This document shows, one piece after another, positions 51,901 through 59,444 of a stretch of DNA of 64,000 nucleotides. The notes below the pieces were generated by a model. The model made no database searches and was not told the origin of the DNA. It saw nothing but the letters and a program-made list of their open reading frames with translations. The translations under genes were made by a program, and so were the position numbers. The first letter of the stretch is position 1, and every line of letters starts with the position of its first letter. The stretch spans positions 253,334-317,333 of the forward strand of contig CAZCVI010000001.1 in the NCBI GenBank assembly GCA_964502145.1. The letters run 5' to 3'. Source of the DNA: CAZCVI01 sp964502145. Lineage in GTDB: Bacteria; Acidobacteriota; Aminicenantia; UBA2199.

Positions 51901-53880
51901 CCATTTTTAACTTTTCATAAGGAGGAAAAAACTGACGATTTAATCCGTGAATCTTCTATTATTGAATTCCTCGGCTATTATCAAGGTAATAAAGGTAGCA
52001 TCGAAGAAAAAAAGAACCTTATTTTAAGCGCACTAAGAAAAAAAAAAAGAGTTGAACTGAATGATAATGATGAGGAATTTACATTCATACAAAGGTTTGA
52101 AGAGCGCTTTCGTACTTATGGTTTTGAATCCCGGAATATTAAGATTAGAGAGTTTAAAGACTGGATTTGTGATAATTTGGATCCAGACAATAAGGCAACC
52201 AATAGTATTACCGAGATAGATAGCTCAGTTTTACGACTCAGGGGGTTGACTTTTAAAAAAGCCATCAAATTAATGTTGGATTTAGTTTTTCTTGCGGGTG
52301 TAAAAAATCCTATCGATGGAGAGTTTCGGCATAACGCCTTTTTTTCACGTAACTGGTATAGCCGTGTTGCCTTCCTCAAACAGGATAGATGTAATCATTG
52401 CCATAAATATGAAACAAAATATTGCTCCATGTATAAGACTGAATCATCAGACACCGGTTCAACGATAGATGGAGTAGAACTCTGTGGCAACTGTAAGAAG
52501 GATAAATCTATATACCCAAAAATCGATGAAACACATTCTTTACTTCCATTACCCCTTGCGGAAGTAGAAATAGGAATAGAAGAAGAAAATCTTTCAGGTA
52601 GTTCTCGATGCTACCGGAGTGTTACCTGCATGACTTATTGGTCATTAGTGATGTTAAATAATGCCCTTTCCCCAGAAATTGGCGGAAACTTTATCGAATC
52701 TATAAACGCCCCTGAATATTATGAAGAGCGTTTGAAGTATCGGTTGGGCATGCCAGTAATGAACTGGCAAGTCAAGAAGGAAAAATTTTACCAATTCCAT
52801 AAGGAATCCTATTCTATCTTCCACAAAATTGTTGAAAATTACGAGAAGTCCCATGAATTGGGAAATAAAATAACTGAAATAGCTAAAAAACACCTGGACT
52901 TACTAGTCGTTAAAGATAAAAAGGAAGAGGAAAAAGAAAAAGAAAAAAAATTGGCAGAAGATAAATTGTTAGAAGAAATGAAGGGATTAATTAAAAAAGA
53001 GTGGATTTTTGTGAACAGGGAATTTTTTCAATTTATTGGCAACGATGAAGTGAAAAAATACCTCACAGAATTATCCAAAGAGAACAGCGATAATATTCCA
53101 TTATGGAATAACAATTTGTTCTATCCCAAAGTTCGCCAGTCCAGAACTGCTTTCTATCAGATAGAGCAAGCGCTCCATTTTCAACTGCGCTTGTTATTCA
53201 TGAAAGACCCTGGGGTGATTGCCAAGAAACTTTATCAGGACAATACTGAAACCCAAAAGGAAGAAAAAGATGCGGGTAGTTCCTCCCCGAAAAAGAAATA
53301 CCAATCCATCTATGAAAGAATCGAGACTATTTACGATTTCCCAAAAAATATTGCAAAAATTTGTATAGCTGACCTTGAATTTACATCCCGTGATGCTGAT
53401 GCGATCTTTGAAGAAATCAAAAAGGAATTCAGCGCTCATGTGGCTGCCAAGTTTCCGCTGGAAAATCTTTTAAAAGACATCAAACGGGAAACTATCCTCT
53501 GTGTGGCTGAGAAGTTGCCGATGGAAGTCTTTATAAAAAAAATTGAACGGAAATACTCTCACCATGTGGCTGCCAAGTGGTGGATAATAAATATTTTAAA
53601 AAATTTCAACTGGACATCTTATTTTAAAAAGACTTCCCAGCCTCAGACAGAAGAGCTTTTAGAAAATATTGAACAAGAATTCCGCGCCCATGCGGCTTCC
53701 AAATTGCAGATGGATAGTTTTTTTAATACTACTGAACGGAAATCACTGCTCAGTAAAGTTATTGAGTCGTTGATGGAATCGCTTTTAGACGACATTGAAC
53801 GGGAGTTCCGCACCCATGTGGTGTTCGAGTTGCTGACCTACTTCTTCTTGCAACACCAGCGAGGTGCAGATAAAGAATAA
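48904..53880 (+). CDS. Giant double KaiC/RadA-like ATPase with large novel C-terminal region
   Basis: 1658 residues. Order: winged-helix-like N-terminus (LNDIVHHTGLPADKVTEICNF, 5-45); first KaiC-type ATPase with Walker A GAPGTGKTT (137-145), TFEED catalytic pair and LVVIDSISRF Walker B; a charged linker; second KaiC-type ATPase with GSAGAGKTL (454-462) and LVIDSITELERA; then about 950 unassigned residues. In that region Cys1163, 1166, 1174, 1194 and 1197 (CNHC ... C ... CGNC) form a zinc-finger-like cluster, and the last 170 residues contain related segments of the type IEREFRTHVVFEL / KKEFSAHVAAKFPLEN. Domain 2 has FEGD in place of the FEED pair, so only domain 1 may hydrolyse ATP normally. 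No KaiA or KaiB is nearby. Long A-runs mark it as A/T-rich relative to its neighbours. Confidence 0.8.
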   Translation: MKYTLNDIVHHTGLPADKVTEICNFLITEGYLIYEKDNNKYRLTEDSDLLGNVKKMWKQCKDDHLFEQMSFKIEDIIQFGKPLALAEKGPDSKRDDIGIPGINFILGNVEDKTEKSEKSETFYTPGIPRGHCVLIKGAPGTGKTTLGMQIALHLKDRRSRFLTFEEDVNQLVEDFDPYLHHDDKKKKSKKDGRPESPDAEKYQKGWRKKDIRAVTRSLIKIRTPQAWENPDGVMAELISILDSELPHLVVIDSISRFRDLGGDEKARMVLGRLIRSLKCRRITAIFLAEDRADKHPFEDYDVDGVMQLGWAGDTITLSVRKLRGLKDFKGPHSAALMSVDDFEGDKNSQHLLISDQKVEKIEEEEEKKRENKEQNAPHHEKKGNSLKPFLTVGFNVFPEISVYKDISANSNGDSKKEDKKPEYIETGTKGLDDLLPATDREKGFKKKETILLVGSAGAGKTLLALNFMLAGFDPEKKGEDKDPKKGEKTLWLNFEGDKKTLEFAVSGFDEPYKGLIKNMLDSSENPPTDWEAPRFDFVDFPPINLDLNKIVFTLEAIYRTYGIDRLVIDSITELERAKGEGQTEVKVFLAGLIQFLRERKITTLFVCRSDAFFHSIDKIEEQVASLVDLIICIRSFDIHNQIQKGIYIQKARGRRHNSKIMRLNIDSKSGMSVEDSGWDLENLLAGDSRTIDKPKVFFKLFYENPAETYINQSIIDDFDKKRYPGTDPSFSLVKKPSIYTEFWSFKGQYSAGHANTRVLSIPDHVISAFRDNNRLQELEKYVKSEVIQNIKSEKPIKYQVSKKKIELDEENQFLSDNENSNEKKDIIIDAVPCYRDYGVMVLRCADKEYLGCVEKKQKEKEIDHPFPKSLNEKKQIPFEKALSENNAWKALNKFLTDCAKSIDTSKPYSKTSIEPTSWIKGRQLSEIYLWENLLELLKNPEEFKKNENKEDVIFVDACGQEIFPFAFPPLDQKSEFVAFFMELLWSYGGDIYKPNLLLYPFLTFHKEEKTDDLIRESSIIEFLGYYQGNKGSIEEKKNLILSALRKKKRVELNDNDEEFTFIQRFEERFRTYGFESRNIKIREFKDWICDNLDPDNKATNSITEIDSSVLRLRGLTFKKAIKLMLDLVFLAGVKNPIDGEFRHNAFFSRNWYSRVAFLKQDRCNHCHKYETKYCSMYKTESSDTGSTIDGVELCGNCKKDKSIYPKIDETHSLLPLPLAEVEIGIEEENLSGSSRCYRSVTCMTYWSLVMLNNALSPEIGGNFIESINAPEYYEERLKYRLGMPVMNWQVKKEKFYQFHKESYSIFHKIVENYEKSHELGNKITEIAKKHLDLLVVKDKKEEEKEKEKKLAEDKLLEEMKGLIKKEWIFVNREFFQFIGNDEVKKYLTELSKENSDNIPLWNNNLFYPKVRQSRTAFYQIEQALHFQLRLLFMKDPGVIAKKLYQDNTETQKEEKDAGSSSPKKKYQSIYERIETIYDFPKNIAKICIADLEFTSRDADAIFEEIKKEFSAHVAAKFPLENLLKDIKRETILCVAEKLPMEVFIKKIERKYSHHVAAKWWIINILKNFNWTSYFKKTSQPQTEELLENIEQEFRAHAASKLQMDSFFNTTERKSLLSKVIESLMESLLDDIEREFRTHVVFELLTYFFLQHQRGADKE

Positions 53881-53966
53881 TTGCAGCTTCATCTTGCTCT
53901 AATTTTTCTATACTTCAAGGAGAAAGGCCACCGCCTGCCTTCCTTTATAGGGCAACTTGCAGAGGG

Positions 53967-54159
53967 CTACTGGCTATCTTGTTCGGGTGAGATGATTTCT
54001 TTGATAAAGTCGTATTTTCTAAAATCTTTTCTGTTCAGGGTGACAATCGCTTCAATCCCAAAAGAGTTCATGGAAAAATATCTGGACTGAAGATTTATGG
54101 AAAGGACTATTGAGGTCATTTATATATATTAAGATGTTGGTGTCAATATAGTACATCAT
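53967..54159 (-). pseudogene. Broken PIN-domain (VapC-like) toxin
   Basis: The 5' part reads MMYYIDTNILIYINDLNSPF, a PIN N-terminus with its first catalytic Asp, and stops at 54052-54054. The 3' part, in another frame, reads FGIEAIVTLNRKDFRKYDF then KEIISP, a typical PIN C-terminus. The middle, with the central acidic residues, is deleted, so the product cannot be an active RNase. Its ATG overlaps the antitoxin stop by one base. Confidence 0.75.
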
Positions 54160-54401
54160 TAAGGAAGAAATCGATCACGTGCATCTTCACGGCTAATGAT
54201 TGGATTGTATAGCCCCAATCGAGAATTCTGACTGACAGCCTTTAATCGTTCAATGGCTTGCAACCGTTTTTGCTCCAGGTGATCACCTACAGGTTCGATC
54301 TTAATTCTTACTCTTTCACCAGGATAGAGTCTACTCTTAATGTTTTTAGCCAACTTGACCTCACAATCCTGTGTTACCTCGGCAACGCAAACCAACTGCA
54401 T
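54159..54401 (-). CDS. Antitoxin partner of the broken PIN toxin
   Basis: 80 residues. A beta-rich N-terminus (CEVKLAKNIKSRLYPGERVRIKIEPVGD) followed by a polar, helical C-terminus (QAIERLKAV, REDARDRF) fits a toxin-binding antitoxin. The family is not certain. Overlap with the PIN reading frame (TAATG) supports the pairing. Minus-strand TTGACA (54458-54463), 17 bp, TACCTT (54435-54440) is a possible promoter. The ORF is intact although its toxin is not. Confidence 0.65.
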   Translation of the reverse strand: MQLVCVAEVTQDCEVKLAKNIKSRLYPGERVRIKIEPVGDHLEQKRLQAIERLKAVSQNSRLGLYNPIISREDARDRFLP

Positions 54402-54682
54402 ATTTCACCACCTGTTGTTCTTTTCTCTACTATTAAGGTAGTACACTTATTCTGATTTGTCAATAGAATTATAATTATCAGGTAATTTATTTATCTAGCT
54501 CCTATCCTTTGGCGACGATATATTTGGCTTTGACTTCTTCCAGTTCTTCCCAGCGTAAATAGGCGGTGACTAACTGGCTTCTTACCTTCTTATAAGAAAC
54601 GTACCCGAAATCGTGTTTTCACCGCTTATTAATGCGCCAGGATGGCGCGTCTACGTAGACGCGACATCCTTGTCGCATTATT
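54402..54682 (-). other. Gap with a possible coding remnant
   Basis: Besides the antitoxin promoter, minus-strand 54502-54612 reads YVSYKKVRSQLVTAYLRWEEL then EEVKAKY and a stop. This resembles the C-terminal coiled end of ABC-F ATPases, but it is too short to be sure. An inverted GCGTCTACGTAGACGC (54646-54661) palindrome also lies here. Confidence 0.25.
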
Positions 54683-55555
54683 TTATTCAACTGTTTCCAA
54701 GAGCATCTCTTGGATTTTGCGGATGGTCAAGGGGGCGGAACCTTCATAATGATTGTTAATATTTAAAAACACCATCACGTTCTTGGCTTCCAGTGCCTTG
54801 AGAATCTGCACGATATCGGGCAATTCGTTGTCCCGGTTATCCACGATTTTATTCCACTTGTTCCCAGCCCGCTCCTCAATGCCAGGACGATCTGTTCCCA
54901 TTAAACGAATCACGGCAAGATCACGGATAAACGCGGCATACTTCTGATAGATTTCCTTGATGAGCGGCATATAATAACCCTGTACAAAAACATGGGCTAA
55001 ATGGAAACGATTTAAAAAAGCAAAATAAGTCTCATTTAAATAATTGGGATTGCGCAATTCCACGGCATACGTATAGCCGGGCGGGCAGGTTTCGAGGAAC
55101 TCGCCGAAACGTTGTAAAAATTGCGCCTGCGAAACCATCTTCTGCCGATTCAAATACTCAAACTGAAACATCAATACTCCGGTTCGTTCGCGCAAGGGTG
55201 CAATCGTTTCTATGAACCGCTGCATCAAAGACTTGGAAAAAAAATGGGGATTAACTTCCATCGGCGTACCCTTGGGTTTGCCGTGAGTATAAAAATGGGT
55301 TAAGGTAATACTGTTGGGGATTTTGATAGTAAACTTAAAATCCGATGGTACAGCTTGTAAATACTCTGTCACGGTTTTTTCTTCGGGCATTTTTACCTTG
55401 TCCACTCCAAACAATGACCAGAACCACTGGTCTACCTCCACAGTATCAAAATGCCTGGCATATTGGGGCAAAAAATCATATTTCTCCCCTTCGGGATACA
55501 CAATCCCTTCCCACGAATCATACTTCCAACTACACGTTCCGATATGTATGGACAT
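54683..55555 (-). CDS. DUF72 family protein (YecE-like TIM barrel)
   Basis: 290 residues. It starts IHIGTCSWKYDSWEGIVYP and has HFDTVEVDQWFW, FKFTIKIPNSITLTH, the QFEYLN strand and YAVELRNPNYL, all typical of the DUF72/YecE barrel. The function of the family is not established. I take the start at 55555 (MSIHIG) behind GAGGT; the ORF runs open to 55741, but that part is low-complexity and lies in repeat-rich DNA. Confidence 0.85.
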   Translation of the reverse strand: MSIHIGTCSWKYDSWEGIVYPEGEKYDFLPQYARHFDTVEVDQWFWSLFGVDKVKMPEEKTVTEYLQAVPSDFKFTIKIPNSITLTHFYTHGKPKGTPMEVNPHFFSKSLMQRFIETIAPLRERTGVLMFQFEYLNRQKMVSQAQFLQRFGEFLETCPPGYTYAVELRNPNYLNETYFAFLNRFHLAHVFVQGYYMPLIKEIYQKYAAFIRDLAVIRLMGTDRPGIEERAGNKWNKIVDNRDNELPDIVQILKALEAKNVMVFLNINNHYEGSAPLTIRKIQEMLLETVE

Positions 55556-55741
55556 TGTTACCTCACGAAAACAAAACCCTATTTTACCAGTCCATGATTT
55601 TGGAGTCAATAGAAAAAAACAGAGCTTGTAGAAAGAATCGCAGCACTTGAGAAAAAAAAGTGACCCACGAATGAATAAAAGAGAAAGGCTGTTTAATTGT
55701 TCTAAGTGAGTACTTCCAAGGCAATTGCTTACGGTGTGCAT

Positions 55742-55792
55742 GGGTAATAATGGGAATTATGGGAGTTATGGGAAGTATGGGAATTATGGGAT
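55742..55792. repeat. ATGGGA 9-bp-period repeat, single arm
   Basis: ATGGGAATT, ATGGGAGTT, ATGGGAAGT, ATGGGAATT, ATGGGATTT: 9-bp units with no facing arm, unlike the copies at 4862 and 31073. Confidence 0.65.
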
Positions 55793-55870
55793 TTTTTACG
55801 GAGGGCGTTCAAAAATAATTTTATTGCAATAGCAACAGGATTTGGCTTGCAAATTAAACCGGTGGGTACT

Positions 55871-56130
55871 ATTTCCAATGAATTCATTGAAAAACCAACC
55901 GTGGCGTTCAATTTCCAATGAATTCACAGAAAAACCAACCGTATCGTTCAATTTCCAATGAATTCACAGAAAAACCAACCGTATCATTCAATTTCCAATG
56001 AATTCACAGAAAAACCAACCGTATCGTTCAATTTCCAATGAATTCGTTGAAAAACCAACCGTATCATTCAATTTCCAATGAATTCGTTGAAAAACCAACC
56101 GTAGCGTTCAATTTCCAATGAATTCATTGG
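55871..56130. repeat. 40-bp tandem array, six full units plus a partial
   Basis: Units of exactly 40 bp start at 55871, 55911, 55951, 55991, 56031 and 56071; a seventh is cut at 56130. Each begins ATTTCCAATGAATTC and contains GAAAAACCAACCGT. Variation is confined to a few sites (CACAG, CGTTG or CATTG after GAATT; GTATC, GTGGC or GTAGC). The last partial unit completes a perfect palindrome with 11-bp arms centred on GAATTC. There are no unique spacers. Confidence 0.9.
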
Positions 56131-56792
56131 AAATTCTACAAAAAGGGTGGAAATCCAAACTTGAACTATCGTTTTTTCACCCCACGCTTGAAAAATCAAC
56201 AAATTGGCTGGAATGCGTATGCGATGAGACAAATATTAACCAATAATGTGAAAATTTTCCGAATGGGAATTAGCGTGAAGAAATTTTTATCCACTGATTA
56301 CTCAGATTAAAATGATTAGACAGATTAAAAAAAGTTTTTTATCTCTTTTCTTTCCTCTTAGGTGATATTAAACAATCGTTCCAATATAGCTGTCTTGTTC
56401 ATTTTGCGACAGGCCAAAATGGACGTGCTCCGGGATATTTCTTTTTTAATGTTGTTAATCCAGGAAATAAAATCACCTGCCAGAAATGAGTTGCTTGGGG
56501 ACGCAGGTCTCCTCGCCTGAAACGTGGCACATATGGATCGAAGAAGTTAGGAGGCGATGAAGTCAGGTGGGAAAAAATCAATTATGGGCATCGTTGCAAC
56601 GCAGCCTGAAAATCGGCAAAAAACGCGGGTTTCCTGGATATGGGGAAGTGGAAAAGTATATGCAAAGAATCAAAAGTGGGAAGTAGGGAAAAGAGGGATG
56701 AAGAGGCAAACATAGAGACCTCGGAAATATTTTAAATTTGAATTGATTTTTTATACATTTTATTATATATTTATATATGAGAGGAGTTAAAA
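56131..56792. other. Gap without a recognised gene, YefM-YoeB promoter at its end
   Basis: CAGATT 9-bp units occur at 56294-56330. A fragment near 56595-56685 reads LQRSLKIGKKRGFPGYGEVE in one frame but has no start or family I recognise. TTGAAT (56738-56743), 17 bp, TATTAT (56761-56766) is the likely promoter of the next gene. Confidence 0.4.
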
Positions 56793-57002
56793 ATGACGCA
56801 AACGAATGTTCAATATATCCTAGATGAAAGAGGGAAAAATACAGCGGTCATTGTACCAATTAAAATTTGGCATGATATGGTAGCGGAAAACGAGACGGCC
56901 TATTTATTGAAGAGCGAGAACATGAGAAAACGGCTTTTGGATGCAATGAGTCGACGAGAAACCATTCCCTTTGAGGTCGTTCGTGAGAAACTTGGAATTT
57001 GA
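56793..57002 (+). CDS. Antitoxin, YefM/Phd-like
   Basis: 69 residues. NVQYILDERGKNTAVIVPIKIWHDMV resembles the short DNA-binding front of Phd/YefM-type antitoxins. The C-terminal helix (KSENMRKRLLDAM) and IPFEVVREKLGI would wrap the toxin. It precedes and overlaps a YoeB-type toxin by 20 nt. GAGAGGAG is the ribosome site. Such antitoxins repress their own promoter together with the toxin. Confidence 0.8.
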   Translation: MTQTNVQYILDERGKNTAVIVPIKIWHDMVAENETAYLLKSENMRKRLLDAMSRRETIPFEVVREKLGI

Positions 57003-57240
57003 CCCCTCTGCTTTCGAGGATTTAGCGTGGTGGATTGAGACGGATCGCAAAAAAGCCCTCAAAATTGTTAAACTGATCGAAGCGGTTCAAAGAGACCCAT
57101 TCACAGGACTTGGGCAACCGGAAAAATTAAAACATGAATTGGCAAGAGCATGGTCGCGCCGGATAGATCAAGAACATCGGCTTGTTTATGAGGTTCAGGA
57201 CAATAAAATCAAAATTCTATCTTGCAGGTATCATTATTGA
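56983..57240 (+). CDS. yoeB: Toxin, YoeB family mRNA interferase
   Basis: 85 residues from a GTG start at 56983 (MRNLEFDPSAFEDLAWW). This matches the usual YoeB beginning better than the TTG at 56971, and TGAGGT lies just upstream. Conserved features: LARAWSRRIDQEHRLVYEV and the terminal CRYHY with the catalytic His-Tyr pair. YoeB cuts mRNA in the ribosomal A site. All key residues are present, so the toxin looks active and should need the preceding antitoxin. Confidence 0.88.
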   Translation: MRNLEFDPSAFEDLAWWIETDRKKALKIVKLIEAVQRDPFTGLGQPEKLKHELARAWSRRIDQEHRLVYEVQDNKIKILSCRYHY

Positions 57241-57306
57241 CGGGTTACCAACATGATTCAGCAAAGGCGCAGGGAACAGGCCAATCGCTTTTCCATTAAA
57301 AAAAAG

Positions 57307-57336
57307 TTGACAAAAGGGGACTTTTAGTGTTACTAT
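57307..57336 (+). promoter_or_regulatory. Putative promoter of the Rpn gene
   Basis: TTGACA (57307-57312), 18-bp spacer, TACTAT (57331-57336); an alternative TATAAT at 57334-57339 has a 21-bp spacer. Confidence 0.4.
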
Positions 57337-57359
57337 AATAAATAGAGGAGACCCAAACA

Positions 57360-58373
57360 ATGCTGATTGCCAACCCCATCTACGACGTGGTGTTCAAATA
57401 CCTGATGGTCAATGTCGAAATTGCCAAGGGCGTGATCTCTACCATCATCGGCGAAGAGATTGTCACACTTGATTTCAAAGCCCAAGAACAAGTTCTAAAA
57501 ATAAAAAATGCCGCTCTCAAGGGCTTAAGCATCAAGGAATTAACCTACTTTCACCTGGATTTTATCGCTAAAATCCGCCTAAAAGAGGGTGGCTATAAAA
57601 ATATTCTCATCGAACTGCAAAAATCCAATTTACCCTATGACATCGAACGGTTTAGAAAATATTTGGGTGCCCAATACCAGCGAGTGGATGACATACCCGC
57701 CCCGGACAACACCAGTTCCAAAGATTCCTTACCCATTATCACCATTTATTTTTTAGGTTTTAATCTTTCCAAAACCCTGCCCAGTGTCATCAAGGTTAAC
57801 CGTGAGTACATCGATGTATTAGGTGGCAAAAAAATCGTGGAGCGCAACGAATTCATCGAGCGCTTGACCCATGATGCTTTCGTTATCCAGATTCCCCTCT
57901 TGCACGTCTCATTAAAAACGCGATTGGAGCGGATTTTGTCCGTATTTCAGCAGGAACATTTCATTGATGGATCCCGCCATTTGAAGTCTTATGAGTTTCA
58001 GACCGAAGACGTTTTGATGGCCAAAATATTAAGACAACTTGAAAAGGCGGCAGCAGACGAAGATTTGCATCGACTATTGGAATTGGAGGAGATGGCATTG
58101 AGTGAATACGAAAGTACCTTCACCGAGATGGAAAAAAAATTCGCGAAACAAAACCAAGCCCTTGCACAGAAAGATCAAGTCATTGAGCTAACTACCAAAG
58201 AATTGGAGCAGAAAGCCCAGGTCATTGAACAGAAAGACCAGGTCATTGAACAGAAAGACCAGGTCATTGAACGGAAAGACGAAGCCCTTGCACAGACTGC
58301 CAAAGAATTGGAACAGAAAGACAAATATATCAAAGAACTCCTGGAGAAATTAAATAAATCGGGTAACAGCTAA
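57360..58373 (+). CDS. Rpn-family PD-(D/E)XK nuclease (transposase-related) with coiled-coil tail
   Basis: 337 residues. The nuclease part opens NPIYDVVFKYLM and has FHLDFIAKIRLKEGG then NILIELQKS (Asp and ExQ of the PD-(D/E)XK site, near 60-85), as in Rpn recombination-promoting nucleases and their relatives. The C-terminus (about 260-330) is a heptad coiled coil built on QKDQVIE, encoded by nearly identical 21-bp units at 58168-58280. The number of heptads may vary by slippage. These genes are multi-copy in many genomes. Confidence 0.82.
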   Translation: MLIANPIYDVVFKYLMVNVEIAKGVISTIIGEEIVTLDFKAQEQVLKIKNAALKGLSIKELTYFHLDFIAKIRLKEGGYKNILIELQKSNLPYDIERFRKYLGAQYQRVDDIPAPDNTSSKDSLPIITIYFLGFNLSKTLPSVIKVNREYIDVLGGKKIVERNEFIERLTHDAFVIQIPLLHVSLKTRLERILSVFQQEHFIDGSRHLKSYEFQTEDVLMAKILRQLEKAAADEDLHRLLELEEMALSEYESTFTEMEKKFAKQNQALAQKDQVIELTTKELEQKAQVIEQKDQVIEQKDQVIERKDEALAQTAKELEQKDKYIKELLEKLNKSGNS

Positions 58374-58407
58374 TGCGGCGAAATTCTCCTCCATGCAGAA
58401 AGTATTA

Positions 58408-58497
58408 GCGGTTCGCGTAAATTCGTGATAATTCGTGGGCCACTCTTTTTTTAATCCGTGTGAATCATTTTAATCTGTGTAATCTGTGGTCTTCTTT
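58408..58497. repeat. CGAATT and CAGATT repeat fragments
   Basis: AATTCGTGATAATTCGTGGGCC (58420-58441) followed by AATCCGTGTGAATCATTTTAATCTGTGTAATCTGTGG (58451-58490). The order and sequence are nearly the same as 29310-29400. Confidence 0.6.
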
Positions 58498-58502
58498 TAT
58501 CG

Positions 58503-59444
58503 CTAACTCTTCACCGCTGCCTTTTGAGCCAAAGCCAATCCTGCTTGGAAAATAGCCAATGCTTGTTTTTGGGACGTGATATAGCCGTTGGTCACGCTGT
58601 TGGTGTCTTGCCGGATGACCAGGACTTCGACATCATCCTGTGCTTTAAATTCTTTGGTGATGGTTTTGGGATTGGCATATTGGCGGTACACGTCTTGCAG
58701 GCCGAACCCTTTCTTGGCGACCAACACGGTATAAAAATAGAGATAGACGGTACGATTGAGAGAAATCTGGCCATAACAACCAAGGAAATCCGGGTGCTGG
58801 CCGGGAATATTCACTTTGAACTTGGCATCCACGGGCATCTTATCCCCTCTCATGAAGAAATAATAATCCACGGTATTGCCGGTTAACTGGGGTTGAGCGG
58901 CAGCGAGAATAGCTCTTATGAGTTGGACTTTGTTCATACACATGGAATTGCGCAACCCGGCCCGCCAACCGGTAATCCAATACGGTATCCACAACACGGC
59001 GATATCTACCCCGAGGATTTGCTGGGTGATGTTCTCGTCAGCGAAACCAATCATACACACGACAACGGTTACAGACAACAAAAGGAAAAACAGACATCCA
59101 CCAAGCGGATTGGTGGTATCCATGAGGGTCCTGTCCCATTTTTTGATCTTGCGATTAAAGACGGTCAATTCTTCCAATTTTTGTTCTGTCACTTTTACCC
59201 AGTCTGCGGTGGGTTCAAAACTGCCGACCTTGGACACGTTGGTGACACCGCGTGGTAATAAGAAAAGATTGGCCAGGAAAATAAGCAGCACTCCAGGCAC
59301 CAGCGCATAGGTGAGAATCTGCACGACAAATCCCACGACTATCCCAGTCAAACCGAGAAGCAAACGTTTTTTATAAGGCAATGATTTCCAACAGAGAAAT
59401 TCCAAACTTCCTTGTTCGTCGGGTTTTAGAAAAAGAGGGTTCAT
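58503..59444 (-). CDS. Membrane protein of the ACHS radical-SAM operon, function unknown
   Basis: 313 residues, family not recognised. Hydrophobic segments: about 29-65 (LLLGLTGIVVGFVVQILTYALVPGVLLIFLANLFLL, probably two helices), about 115-135 (GCLFFLLLSVTVVVCMIGF) and about 146-160 (VDIAVLWIPYWITGW). The last 145 residues are soluble. Its start codon overlaps the radical-SAM stop (ATGA), making it the third gene of the operon. It might help present the tailed membrane protein to the enzyme or act with it; this is inferred from position only. Confidence 0.65.
   Translation of the reverse strand: MNPLFLKPDEQGSLEFLCWKSLPYKKRLLLGLTGIVVGFVVQILTYALVPGVLLIFLANLFLLPRGVTNVSKVGSFEPTADWVKVTEQKLEELTVFNRKIKKWDRTLMDTTNPLGGCLFFLLLSVTVVVCMIGFADENITQQILGVDIAVLWIPYWITGWRAGLRNSMCMNKVQLIRAILAAAQPQLTGNTVDYYFFMRGDKMPVDAKFKVNIPGQHPDFLGCYGQISLNRTVYLYFYTVLVAKKGFGLQDVYRQYANPKTITKEFKAQDDVEVLVIRQDTNSVTNGYITSQKQALAIFQAGLALAQKAAVKS

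Noticed and set aside
48904..53880. Circadian clock KaiC
   Set aside because: No kaiA or kaiB is present; the product is three times KaiC length with a winged helix, zinc-like cluster and an HD partner, and the second domain lacks the Glu-Glu pair.
55871..56130. CRISPR array
   Set aside because: The 40-bp units are contiguous with no unique spacers, and no cas gene is present in the window.
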